A stretch of 64,000 nucleotides of DNA from Cristatella mucedo. Lineage: Eukaryota > Bryozoa > Phylactolaemata > Cristatellidae. The notes below the pieces were generated by a model. It worked only from the letters and a program-made list of their open reading frames with translations. It did not search any database and was not told the origin of the DNA. The position numbers and the translations under genes are program-made. Where the stretch lies: contig WPIO01000005.1 in NCBI GenBank assembly GCA_009760855.2, forward strand, positions 9,127,501 through 9,191,500, given 5' to 3'. Positions 1 through 11,607 of this stretch are shown here, piece after piece. How positions within the stretch are numbered: position 1 is the stretch's first letter; every line of letters starts with the position of its first letter.

Positions 1-339
1 GAGTGGCAACATTGACAAGAAAGCAGATGGTGACTCTATGTGACAGAGAGCCATTCAAATGGCTATCAAAGATCCAGCGATTTCTCCAAAGAAATATTCA
101 GGCATATGAGTACAAAATGCTAAACTGCCACTTCATTGTCAGGTTTCCAGACTCTGGCCATTTACAATACCTAGGTGGACATTAAGGCTTTCCCAACATT
201 TTGAGACTAGAGCCATCCCATGCAAAAAAGGCAAAACAGGGAGATCTGTTGGAAAATGCATCCTTCTGACACAACACTTTTAGCCATACCCTGAAGGCAT
301 GACTTACGGATTGGGGATGGTTTTGAAAATTGCAGGGTA

Positions 340-512
340 TCTGCGACCACACACAGGATTCTGGTTCTACCAGGTTGACATCAATCTGCCTGATGATTTG
401 GCCAAATCTCAGCAGTTCAGCTGGTCCGTCGTCAATGGCTGGCGTAGCTGACACATTGCCCACTTCTGTCTGAGATTCACTGGCTCCCTATCACACATCG
501 GATCGACTTCGA
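340..512 (+). mobile_element. Decayed LINE-B coding fragment
   Basis: CACTGGCTCCCTATCACACA and TCGGATCGACTTCGAA (475-510) correspond to the LHWLPVxQRIDF segment of LINE-B. The sequence to the left is too diverged to bound firmly. A (CT)n tract follows directly. Confidence 0.4.
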
Positions 513-513
513 A

Positions 514-709
<196 letters not shown>

Positions 710-1082
710 CCTACAGGTTGCTTCCCTCATGCAACATCCGACTTATCCGACCTCCTAGCTCCTCCAGTATGCTCTCAGATCACCCACTACTCGGCTTCTA
801 GTCGTCTAGTGGAAATGTTTTGGTGATTGGCCTTCAGACTGAACACACCGAGTATCTAAAATACTATCATATGCTAAAGACCATCTGTTTTGCTCAACCT
901 TCCCCGGGCCTCGGTTAGCTTGTCGTTTTCTCCTATGTGCTTTTTGTGCATGACCTATGCATGACTTAGTGCATCTTATTAATAAGGAATCCAACTAACC
1001 AACGGCCCTGACGGCCATCTGTTATGTTTTTGCATAAATGTCTGTGCATGCTACCTTGCTTGTCACTAAAGTAAAGATTGGC

Positions 1083-1275
1083 TGAGTTAACAGTCTCATT
1101 TACATAGCAGCAGAAGAGCCTTAGTGGCTATCAATGCTGGTTGCAGCAGCCAATCTTAGCGCAGAAGTTAAGGTGTTCGAATTCTGAAGCAGGCGATCCT
1201 TTATTGCTAACTGCAGGTGGTGGTGATAGCAGCTAAGGCTCTTCTGCTGCTATATAAATGAGGCTTTTGAATCAC
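1083..1275. mobile_element. Two SINE-A fragments, inverted to each other
   Basis: An antisense 3' end at 1089-1133 is followed by a sense copy up to about 1275. The inverted parts (1089-1133 against 1223-1267) agree at nearly all positions. Confidence 0.7.
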
Positions 1276-1339
1276 GCAACCTTCAGTTTTACTTTATCAT
1301 TGACTTTTAGCAGTAGCATCTCTTTCTGTGAGTTGTAAA

Positions 1340-1420
1340 GCACCTGGATAGAAATTCGGTTATCTTAGGATGCTACAAAAAGACTCATTATTATTCCTAT
1401 AATCATTAAATTGAATCTTT
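1340..1420 (+). mobile_element. LINE-B or SINE-B tail fragment
   Basis: TGTAAAGCACCTGGATAGAA ... GGTTATCTTAGGATGCTACA is a degenerate hairpin tail, followed by ATTATTATTCC. Confidence 0.45.
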
Positions 1421-1580
1421 CGTTGTTCAGCTGGACAGAGTGCTACCGAGGAGTGCATCAACCAAATCGGTCTGGCTTATGACACTAATCAAGCTGTCTG
1501 GCCAACCTTTAATTGAACAGTCTGTTTGTAAGAGGGCAAACCTAGATCTGTATACAAGCAAAGATTGCTGCCGATACCTG

Positions 1581-1636
1581 AGCAGGCCTTGCTAGACTAT
1601 GCTCTCCACAGAGAGCATAGTCTAGCAAGGCCTGCT
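1581..1636. repeat. Perfect 26-bp hairpin, 4-nt loop
   Basis: The arm at 1581-1606 (starts AGCAGGCCTTGCTAGACTAT) and its exact complement at 1611-1636 enclose CACA. Outside them, CTGCCGATACCTGAG pairs with CTCAGCTACCGGCAG with two mismatches, so the stem extends to about 40 bp. Confidence 0.92.
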
Positions 1637-3327
1637 CTCAGCTACCGGCAGGTCAAGAGTTACCACTGGCAGCCGAAACAAACAGCTTAGGCAGCCTGCT
1701 GCCTATTAGAAGGAGAATGGCAACGTGGTAAACCAATTGCTCACGAGACTATGCAAGCTTCCGGAGGAGCAAAAATGGTGGCCACGAAACAATCGTATAT
1801 GGCCTACTATGGTAAAAAAAATGAAACTGCTCTACTATTCTTGCATGTACACATCAACTCATTAGGCTAAAGAAGCTAGCTAGCTAGCTATGGCGAGTGG
1901 ATCACTCAAGACTGAAATATAATGAGTGTCGCAATTTCCACAAGCTAGAGAGCGCCAGCACCTGTCGAGTCGCAAAATGGTTGAGTGAAACTTAGAACAC
2001 TACAGGACACTTATAGCACATATTGAAGTAGGCAGATAAGACTGGGGACGCCGGATGAGGCTTGAGCAGGATGCTTCCGGACACTGTATAAGTTCTTGGA
2101 CAATATAAGACGACTTTGGGAGGCCATGGAAGAATAAGAGAGGAAAAACATTTGGTAATATGCACAGCCGGACGACATAAAGGGAATTGCATGCTATATA
2201 AAGTGAATTCTCACATTAACAATCTTTTTTACCACCAACCAGCGAGATGATGGAACAAAATGAACCGTTAAACAGCTGTTTCTTTAAGCTGACGAAGCAC
2301 ACTCATTTCAGGCCCATTTAAAAAGCACACTCACACCATACGGACTGCGATCAAGAAGACCAACAAGCCTGAGATCATTATCGCTTGTGAAATGCCCGTG
2401 CTTCCGAGCTCCGATGTACCGCACAGAACACTCTGCTGCTTCTGAGAATTCCCAGCACTCAATCCAGCAAGTATGGGGCCGGGCACTTCTTCCCCCCTCA
2501 CCACCACCACCCGAGGGTCGAATCTAGAGGACCAGCACGTTATTACACTCACATACGGTAAGCACGAATATGGACAGCATCGAGTACGGCCTTCAGCTGA
2601 ATCGGTAAATATCTGAGCACCTCGAAGTCCCCTTGCTGAGGCCACGGATATTCAGCCGGGGTCACGGCCCCCGGCAAGATAAATTAGCTAGCACATGGAC
2701 AGTCCCAAAGGCTCCTATCATTAGCCTATTGGCAAGCCACGGTCCCAGTCGGCAAGTTTTTTGGTATCCTAATCTCCTACTGCCTCCTCGTTTAGGCATG
2801 GCTGCACAAGCATTGACATGCTTCTAGCTAGGTACGAGGACATCGGTCATGACTTAGCTGCTGCTGCTGCTGCTGCTGCCCTAATAAAGGACGACAGACG
2901 TCTTCCAGCTACAGGTGAATACAGGCAGCTGCTCACTTGGCCACCAGTGAAGTGGGAGAGGTAGACCCACAGCGAAAATAATGAGGCCAGCTTTCTGGCC
3001 TAATCACTCCTACTCATGCCTCTGACTTAGGACCTACTGCCATCGCCATAACGAGCAATTGTCAGCTAGTCCAGACGAGCCCTAGCTAAATGAGCCGAGG
3101 TGGGCTGGGCGAATTAATGCTACAAAAAACGGCTTCTGCTGCTAGTTCGTCCGGCATGCGAACCCACAGGACTCGATTACGTGGGGGAACAAGAAGCAGG
3201 TGAAGCAAGCAGCAAGGACTGCAGCTGCTGCCACGGCCATGCACTGCATGCAAGCACCAGGCAGTCAGCTGGAGACGCTAGGAACGCTAGGGCATTTGCA
3301 GTGACCCCCAGAGTGATCAGAGCAGCT
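1637..3327. other. Unassigned sequence
   Basis: No gene or known repeat was seen except a (CTAG)n run at 1875-1890 and a (GCT)n run at 2857-2879. Open frames are short and match nothing. Confidence 0.5.
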
Positions 3328-3511
3328 CAATAAATAAATAAATCCTAGCTGATTAAACAGCCTCTTTTTGTATAGCGACAGAAGAGCCTTTACGGCTATC
3401 ACCACCGCTTGCAGTGGCGATAAAGAATCGCCCATCGCAGGAATCGAACCCACGACCTCGGGACCGAGGTCGTGAAAGCAACTGCCTTACCTAGTGTGCC
3501 ATCACGGCTCA
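3328..3511 (-). mobile_element. SINE-A, full-length, antisense
   Basis: On the minus strand: GCCGTGATGGCACACTAGGT (box A region), then the box B GGTCGTGGGTTCGATTCC, GCAAGCGGTGGTGATAGCCG, TCTTCTGTCGCTATACAAAA, AGGCTGTTTAATCAGCTAGG and a (TTTA)n end. This is the best copy and serves as the reference for the family. Confidence 0.85.
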
Positions 3512-3529
3512 TCTCGTGTCGTTAGTAAA

Positions 3530-3629
3530 CCGCAAACCCAGCTCCAGCATACATGAAGTGCCTAGAAAGAGATTTGGTTCTCTGAGGCCCCTGTGCAAAT
3601 GTATCGTAATCATTGTTATTATTATTATT

Positions 3630-3667
<38 letters not shown>

Positions 3668-3670
3668 TGT
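3530..3670 (+). mobile_element. LINE-B-like tail with (ATT)n(ATC)n
   Basis: GTGCCTAGAAAGAGATTTGG ... TTCTCTGAGG is the hairpin tail of LINE-B, followed by ATT repeats changing to ATC repeats at 3633. The head is replaced by a SINE-A on the left. Confidence 0.65.
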
Positions 3671-4699
3671 AGACTGCACATTCTCGATGTTCGGGAGTAC
3701 TGTTCAGAGCCTGGTGCCAAAGCAGCCGAGGCTGTCACGCATGAATCCCACCGACCCATGCTTCACGCATGCCAGCAGACATCGAGCCCAAAAAGCCGAG
3801 TCTCCCCAACAAGCCCTGCCTGGCCGCCCTCCCAGCTCCTGGCTGCTGCTCCTACTTCTCAGTGAGAAGCCGCGAGCTGCGAGCCTGGGGGGCCTCGCAG
3901 CCGCCGGCAGATCGCATGAGCCGATCCAACGCTTCGAAGTGGCCTGAATTGTTGAAAGAGAGCGGACCACCACTGGGACGAAGATGTCGAGAACCAGCTG
4001 CTACTTTGGGCAGCAACTGTTGCACTAGCAGTCCATCCAGTGAGTTTGGCTGGCCGCACTATAGCAGCACACGGTGAAAACCGCCGAGGGACCTGCACCT
4101 GATAATCTTGCCTGGGTAATCTTCAGACAGCCAGAGGCTGAGCTAGCAAATTAGGTGCAAACACCCACCTGAGCAGTCACACCCTTCCTTCCTTCTCAGA
4201 GCCGGTTTCTCGGAGCCGGGTTGCCTGGCTTCTCACATTATCTGCTGTAGGCCTCTAATACCGGCTGGCCAACCCAGGCCACCCACGGGCAAGCTGGCCC
4301 CTGATGCACCTCATGCACTCACCCAAACCGGGCCCAACAGGGCCCGACTCACTGGAGCTGTGGGCTCGCAGCAGCAGGCACAGCATCACCAGCACTGGCC
4401 AGTTCTGCCATCTATGTAGAAAGCAGGCTCCTGAGGCTTAACCGGCAACAATAAAGCCAAGCAAGCCTCGCCGTGAGATTTAGAAACAAGAGAAAAACCA
4501 GCAGCAGCTGCTGCTGCAGCCATCGCTGGCTGCCGGGCTCCAGGCTTGCCACACCCAGGTCAGTTTCTCTAAATAAAAGCAAGGCATGAAAGCGATAGTG
4601 TCAGGCATCAATCAAAAGGGCCATTCTTCCTACACTACCCGATGTGGGCACCAACGATAAAACAAGCAAAACTTAGGCAAGACAGAGACTGGGTTAACC

Positions 4700-4878
4700 C
4701 ACCAAATACTAGCTGGTTTAGCAGGCTCTTTTTGTATAGAGACAGAAGAGCCTTTACGGCTATCACCACCTCTTGCAGTGGCGATATAGGATCGCCCACC
4801 GCAGCATTCGAACCCACGACCTCGGGGCCGAGGTCGTGCAAGGGAACCGCCTTACCTAGTGAGCCATTACAGTTCAAC
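4700..4878 (-). mobile_element. SINE-A, antisense
   Basis: Same order of blocks as at 3.3 kb, with a few differences (box B reads GGTCGTGGGTTCGAATGC). Confidence 0.82.
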
Positions 4879-4961
4879 CCACCAGTCGGGCCGAACAGCA
4901 TGGAATGAGGCAGATGCTCTTTAATGAACAGGCCGTGATAAAACTAGCTACCAGGGTGCAA

Positions 4962-4967
4962 GAGAGA

Positions 4968-5026
<59 letters not shown>
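4962..5026. repeat. (AG)n microsatellite
   Basis: About 60 bp of AG. Confidence 0.95.
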
Positions 5027-5027
<1 letters not shown>

Positions 5028-5239
5028 GAGTGGTCGAGAGAAAGGGGGAGAGATAGAGGGGTCAGCTGACTTGGTAAGTAGTTTGGGGAAAGTCCTACAG
5101 CAGCAGTGCCACCCCTACGTTAGTTTGCCCAAGCCTACCTACGTATACCAATTAGTTTTGCACCAGGCCTCCGTCGCACCACCCACTCTTCTGACTCTGG
5201 CCGGTCGGTTAGTGCCACTAACTACAAATCCCTTGGGGA

Positions 5240-5545
5240 CCCTGCCTTTCAGCTAATAGGCTCTCAAAGCCTGGAACTTTACACCGACTGGCATCACGAA
5301 AACCCCTGATTTGACTACATCTAAAAAGAAGCTAATAACCTACCTGTCCCTCGAAGCCTTCGCTCCGTCCGAGTGTAATTCCCTTGTGTGCCTATGTATT
5401 CTAAAACTGGGCAGTTGTACTAACCAACAGACCAATTACCAATTGACTTCCTTTGCAGCATTTGTAAGGTGCTTAGACAGACAGAGACTCGGTTCTCTTA
5501 GGATGCTACATAAATGTTCTTTGCTGTTATTATCATGAGTATCAT
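5240..5545 (+). mobile_element. LINE-B 3' fragment, decayed
   Basis: CTCTCAAAGCCTGGAACTTT and the following ACCCCTGATTTGACTACATC match the end of the LINE-B frame. A degenerate hairpin tail follows (AAGGTGCTTAGACAGACAGA). Confidence 0.6.
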
Positions 5546-5887
5546 GCTCTTCTGAGGCTTGCACATAGCAAAGCTCCCATTTCGAAAGGGGCATGCAGAG
5601 ATAATATCCAGCTGCTACGAGGTGCAAATGCAGCTCTATCTACCTAGCTTCGGCCACGTTGTGCTGGAAGAGGCTCCCCATAAGCTTTGCTCCCACAGAC
5701 CATCACATCCTCGGTGGAGTATGTGCACTTTACTGAGCTGCATCTCGACTAAGACCAAGATTCACGCTGTACCAAAAGCCTCGCGCAGAACCTCTTCAAA
5801 GGACGAGAGACAAGAATGGTCGGCTGCCTTAGCTTCAGGCAAGTGCATCGTGGGCCGGTGCCACTTTTATCGAGCCCTCATCGCCAG

Positions 5888-6163
<276 letters not shown>

Positions 6164-6539
6164 CCTCAACCACTTCATGTCTGCACCGAGCGTGAGCTGA
6201 CTCGGTCAACACGGTCGGACCCTCTGAGCCTCAGCGTTATTCACCCAGCTGCAGGGCTCGAACTCACGATCAAGCCGTGGGGGGAGGGGAGTGCTGCCAG
6301 CACCTTACCACAAAGGGCGAACACCCGGCAGGCAGTGTGAACGGTGCGACCGGTAGACGATCAGCTGCTCCATTCCACGTCCGATTTGAGGTCAATTAAC
6401 AACGCAAGCTAACAGCCTCAGTCAAAAGAAACCGAGTACGTTAGAAACGAACAGAAAAAACCCGATGCAACTGGGGGCGGAAGCGGGAGGGAGACTCATA
6501 GCACACGAACTAGGCCCTAACGACCACTGTATTCGTCCT

Positions 6540-7300
6540 ATCAAGGTGCCGCTCACTCGTCGGGAACGCCGGCGGCAGCGGCGCGGTTTGCGTCGTCCGG
6601 GGAGCTGGAGCCGGGGCAGACGGCGCTAGCAAACCTAGCAACGCCGGGCTGTGTAACGTAGAGCCACGAGCCAGCCGGCGACATCGGCTGCTGGTGGGCG
6701 GGCGCGTGCAAACGACAGTGGGCGGGCGGGCGGGCGGGGATGCGCACGCCGCCCAGTCGCCATGCGGCTAGGACGCGAAAGCTCGCGCCGCCCGCGAGCC
6801 ACGGCCAACAGCCGAGGCTGACCGACGGGCGCACGCGTCGCCCCGTCAGCCTTGGCGTCGGCGTCGTTAGCGATTGAGCTCGCTCGTCAAACGTCGTCCG
6901 CACGAACACGGCGACAGACCCATCCGCGACTGGCTCACGCCATGCGGCACGAAGGGACCGCGACCCTGGCGTGATTTTGAGAGACCATTTTCTCGGCCGC
7001 GGGGGTGTGGAACGCCCAGCCGTAGGCGAAAGCAAGACGACCCGAGCAGTGCGGTCCGCAGACGAGGGCGGATCGGCGCCAGCGCCGGCGGAAATAACTG
7101 CTCGCTTGCCTCACCACTTCATTGAGAGCGCGTGTCGCACGAAACGCCGACGTTGCACGATGCGCGCCAGTTGGCGCAAGCCTCACTTAGTAACGCATGA
7201 AGGAGGCTAACACCACCTCCCGACATACGAGCTTTCGGGCGCCGCTTCCGCCAACCGACTTCGGCCGTAGGCCGCCAACGTATTCCCGACAGGTCCCGCA
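6540..7300. promoter_or_regulatory. CpG-rich patch, possible promoter region
   Basis: The GC content and CpG frequency rise sharply here against both flanks. The block includes a (GGGC)n run at 6720-6737. Several overlapping open frames on both strands look like by-products of GC richness and match no family I know. It lies 3 to 4 kb upstream of the first recognisable adenylate kinase exon, so a promoter or untranslated first exon is possible. Confidence 0.3.
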
Positions 7301-8205
7301 CCTTAAAAACTTATTTGTATCGTACTCACCTTAGCCCCGCGGCCCAACTTGCCATCGACTCACGGCGACGGACCCCCATACAAGTCCGCCAGGATCCGAA
7401 GAACCGGTAGACGACCCCGTAACCCTATAATAAGCTTGTGACGTCATATGCCGCCATTTTCGTAACCCTAGATACCGCAAGCTAGGACCTCAAACCTCGC
7501 GTGGTCGGTACCTAGCGGGAGCGCCAGCGATTATTGCTGGTCAGGCACCGTCGCGAACTAAAATGAAGGAAGACCCCAGGAATGGCACGACGTCAGCAGA
7601 TGCAAAAGCCTACCTGTCAAAGCGTCAGGTTCCTCAGCTCTTTGAGGTATACGAGGTAGTGTCAGCGGAGAAGTTATTATTAGACGTCAACGGAAAAGAG
7701 ACTTCCGTCCTGCCTCGCCGCTGATTCTATCCAGTCGCGACGCGATTAAAGCTCATCGGTAGCGATGCTGTTTATAATCATAAGCGTATCAATATTTTTG
7801 TGACTAGATCTGCTAGAGAGCTCGGTGGGTCTCTGGCGCCAGTGCCAGACAGCGAGCGACTGTCGGGTGGAGCTAAAAAGGGTGCAATACGTCGCGACTC
7901 TCCTTTTTAACCGAATGGAATAGTCAATAGCGTTACTATTAACACCTTTATTTGCTTCTCAGTTCAATTAATTTTTGCAAATTTCGTTCAGGCAGAATTT
8001 GAACACGGAGTGCTAGCTTCGTACTCATTTCACGTGTCACTCTTGGATCCGCCGACCACATTGACCGTATGCAAAGGCTTTGTAACAATCTATATAGTAC
8101 AGATAGCCTGATATTTCAATGTGATACCGAATATCATCGTTCACCTTTACGGCTGCATCTGAGCAGCGTCGGAGCTTCGGTCTCTCTCCTGTCTCTCCCC
8201 TCTTT

Positions 8206-8212
8206 GTGTGTG

Positions 8213-8305
<93 letters not shown>
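8206..8305. repeat. (GT)n(CT)n microsatellite
   Basis: A short GT run changes to about 88 bp of CT. Confidence 0.96.
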
Positions 8306-8307
<2 letters not shown>

Positions 8308-8810
8308 TCATTCGCTCCTCTTCTCCCCGCTACGTGTATGGTTATATGCATGCATATGCATGCACTTGCGCTTTTTAAATCTGTGTGTGCTCATGTGCAC
8401 ACACATGCATGCATGCTAATGTGTGTGTACATCTGTGCCAGTGTGTGTGCACGTACAAGCAAATTTGCATGCATTTGCTTCTTTTTTGTTTCTATGCTTG
8501 TTAGCATATGTGTCTTTATCGTTGCTTTGTCTGACTTTACTTCCTTTCGTACACGTGCGTGTTTGTAACTGCTCACGGTTAATTCAAGTTGGATACCTTG
8601 TAGACTATGACATTCTTATATCTGATGTCTCATTTCCTCATTGTAAAGATGACTGACCGGCAGGGCAGTTGGCAATAGTTTGCTGGGGCCGATCGATACG
8701 AGGAACGAACAGCCAATGGTCTGATTTAGTGAATATCAGTGTATTGCTTAGCAAATGTCAAAGTCTGAAATGTTGTCATTGCGTTTACATACGGCCCTTT
8801 ATATTAAGAG

Positions 8811-8846
8811 TTTATATATATATATATATATGTATATATATGTATG

Positions 8847-8922
<76 letters not shown>
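8811..8922. repeat. (TA)n microsatellite
   Basis: About 110 bp of TA with GTATG interruptions at 8831-8850. Confidence 0.97.
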
Positions 8923-8923
<1 letters not shown>

Positions 8924-9265
8924 CCCAGTTAAGTCTAATAAACAGAAGGCAATGTGAGCATCCTCTACCTTGACATGAAAGGTAACTGTCAATCGTTGGT
9001 AATGCAAAAGCCTGCTTGCTTGCTTTAGATCCGGTCGTGCTGTCTATTCTCACTTCTCTTCATGGCTATGTGCAAGTATATGCTGCAGGTTACTATATCA
9101 TACTTCTTACTTGGTCTATTCTACATCTCTATGGCTCTCCATTCATCCATTCATTTTGAATGCTGAATATGACATATTTGCCTTAATTGTATTTTCGTAG
9201 AATTTGCTATGTGTCTGAAGAATTTGTTGCTCATGCACTGCCTTTTTCACTTTTTGCATCTGTTG

Positions 9266-9267
<2 letters not shown>

Positions 9268-9343
<76 letters not shown>

Positions 9344-9352
9344 TCTCTCTCC
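9268..9352. repeat. (CT)n microsatellite
   Basis: About 85 bp of CT. Confidence 0.97.
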
Positions 9353-10516
9353 TCCCTCTTTCTCTTGCATCCTTTGATCAAATTGTGGGGGATTGTAGCA
9401 GCACATCACCTACTCGATGACATTGGCAGTGGTACTAGTAATCAATGGCTGGCGATGAACTCTGCTCTGCTACAGGCAAGCCTACCATCAGCCCTACACT
9501 TTCTCGCTGCATGTCGGCAGGGATCACAGCCTCTGGCTGCACGACTGGATGTAGAAAGCCTCCATTGTTGAAATGGGTCGCTTCCTGCTTGGTATTTGAA
9601 GCCGGTTTTTGCAATAGGTTTCATGTGGACACGGCTATCTTTTGCTCATACAGCCTCTGGCTTGAGCCCAGTGGGGCACAGGAGGCTTTCACAACGGATT
9701 TGTTGTGGAATGGACTCCAAAGCTCTGAGTCGTCCTTTGCCTATGGATATCCTGCTGCCAATTAAAACCGTCGGAATGGTCGATGTCCTCCAGTATGGCT
9801 GGTATGTTAAGCACCTGTGCAAACAATAGGTATAAGTACCCAGGAATTATTTCATTACCTCAACAGTGGACTGACACGCTTCAAAAGTCGATTAACAGCA
9901 ACTGCATAGCTTGACATACCCAAATCAAGGACCCGGTGTCCTTGTAAACGAATTCCCTTTTCAATTCATTTTCCAAAGGCATCCCATTCCCCTGCTGCCG
10001 ACTTCCTGTCGCGTGCTTGCTACCTGGACTGCCACAAAGGACTTAGGTCTCACTATGTCGTGGGGTTGGAGGAGGACTGCACGTGTATAGCACGGGCACT
10101 GCATCGATTATTCTGAAGGAAAGAAAATAAGACCAAGCCTGACTGAGGGGGCATCGACGGCCAGATTAAGTAAGGGAGTTCGCCGTGACACCAGCAAGGG
10201 CTGTCACCAGAGAGAAAGAAATCTTTGCCTTGCATGTTGGGAAGTTAATTCGTGACCGCCGACACAAGAGAATAGTGTCAGTCGTAATCGGCTGGCAAAG
10301 GGCTTTAGGTAGCATTGCTTCTTTTGGCACGTGATCTCAACTCGGTTTCTGCCAAAGGCTGTACATAACATGCTCGACCCACGGGAAAGTCTGCAGCAAT
10401 CGACCAGTCCATGGCTCCAGCATGTCGGTGCTGTGGTGCACACGTTATGTCATGCGTGCTGTTTCTGCCCCCTCTCGTTCCATGCTTTCCTACTTCTGTT
10501 TTATTTGCGCTTCCAG

Positions 10517-10545
10517 ACCACCAGGCACCGAGGACCTGCTTGAAG
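10517..10545 (+). CDS. Possible 5' coding exon of the adenylate kinase gene
   Basis: This 29-nt interval follows a TTCCAG acceptor and ends at a GTATGC donor in phase 0, so it can splice to 11104. It reads ..HQAPRTCLK, giving HQAP-(5 residues)-SLMTGLM, near the AK5 pattern (R/H)-x-I-P-(4 residues)-S-L-L-x-G-L-M. One residue is extra. The +2 frame reads EDLLE, which resembles AK5 better but does not match the phase of the next exon. This could be a real exon, a decayed one, or chance. No upstream exon with a start codon was identified. Confidence 0.35.
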
Positions 10546-10648
10546 GTATGCCAACGATGGGGGCTGGTGAGGGGGAAGGGACCACAAATTCCTTTGATCT
10601 ACCCGACCGAGCAAGCCACTCTGCATTCCGCCGCCGCCTCCCCCTCCT

Positions 10649-10672
10649 CCCCCCCCCCCCCCCCCCCCCCCC
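10649..10672. repeat. Poly-C run, 24 nt
   Basis: 24 consecutive C, preceded by CCGCCGCCTCCCCCTCCT. It lies about 100 bp after the possible first exon. Confidence 0.97.
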
Positions 10673-10797
10673 GTAGCCCCAAAGGGTGTGCCAAGGACTT
10701 TGTTCCATCTAACTCAAAATGTCTACAGCTGTTGGGTGTCACTCGTGCTGGACTGCATGGGCCAGAGCTGGGATGTTTTTCAGAGCCACAACAGCCC

Positions 10798-10942
10798 AGG
10801 AGGTAAGGTGCTTGCTCTTCACTACCGAGGTCGTGGGTTCGAATCCTGCAGTGGGCGATCCTTTATTGCCAACTGCAAGCGGTGGTGATGGTCGCTAAGG
10901 CTCTTCTGCTGCTACACAAACGAGGCTGTTAAATCGGCAATA
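10798..10942 (+). mobile_element. SINE-A, sense
   Basis: GAGGTCGTGGGTTCGAATCC (box B), GCAAGCGGTGGTGATGG, GGCTCTTCTGCTGCTACACA, CGAGGCTGTTAAATCGGC. It lies between the possible exon at 10.5 kb and exon 2. Confidence 0.8.
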
Positions 10943-11103
10943 TCTCTTATGCATGCATGAGCCTCTGCAGCGATCTGTAGCACTGCTCACCTGGACACTC
11001 GGCAGGGGTCGAGTCTGTCTTGCATCGGACCCCATTGCAGCAGTGCGCCTAGCCCTCGGTCTTTTAGGCTTGCCCTAGCAGGCGTCTTTCCTCCTCATTG
11101 CAG

Positions 11104-11305
11104 AGCCTAATGACGGGCCTCATGTACAATCAGCCTGAAGACCACATCCAGTTCCTAGTGGACTGCCTCCTCAAAGTTAAGGACGAAGGACAGCAAGTGA
11201 TCGCATGGAACATGTTTGTCGACATGAAGCCAAAGGCGGCGCTTCCACCACTCACTGGTCGCGACGATGGCAGGGGCAATAATCGGGCTGGCACCTACGT
11301 GGACC
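11104..11305 (+). CDS. Adenylate kinase exon 2: AK5-like N-terminal helices
   Basis: Acceptor TTGCAG, donor GTGAGT, phase 0 to 1. Residues 1-67. [18 protein letters not shown] and the following DCLLKVKD align with the conserved AK5 N-terminus (SLLNGLM..PED..EYL..CL.KVK) and with its LPPL-x-G motif (residues 53-58). The pattern L-x-x-G-L-(5 residues)-P-x-D-x-x-x-F-L is like RIIa/DPY-30 dimerisation-docking helices, so this part probably mediates dimerisation or anchoring. That role is inferred from the motif. Confidence 0.9.
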
Positions 11306-11517
11306 GTGAGTGGCTGCAGAGCTCGGCTTGCTCGCCCGGGTCTGCTTTGTCGGCTCTGCGATTTAGAAAGAAAGCACGGCTGCTCGTGTGTGCACGCTCG
11401 TGTGCTTTGCATCTGTGCTGTGCAACTTCGTGCCCAGTCCTCAGTGAGGTGGATTCCTTTTGTCTCTGCCACTTTCTGCTGAAGCCTCTACCGAGTCACG
11501 CAGTGAATTGGTGCTTC

Positions 11518-11607
<90 letters not shown>

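Noticed and set aside
6553-7035. 160-residue minus-strand frame in the CpG-rich patch
   Set aside because: Overlapping frames are open on both strands because of GC composition. No domain or motif.
9445-9765. ATG-started frame upstream of the kinase gene (MAGDELCSAT)
   Set aside because: No likeness to the AK5 start and no GT donor in the right place.
10817-10845. tRNA-gene-like boxes A and B in many places
   Set aside because: All lie in SINE-A or SINE-B copies. The anticodon arm and acceptor stem do not fold as a tRNA, and the tails are retroposon-like.
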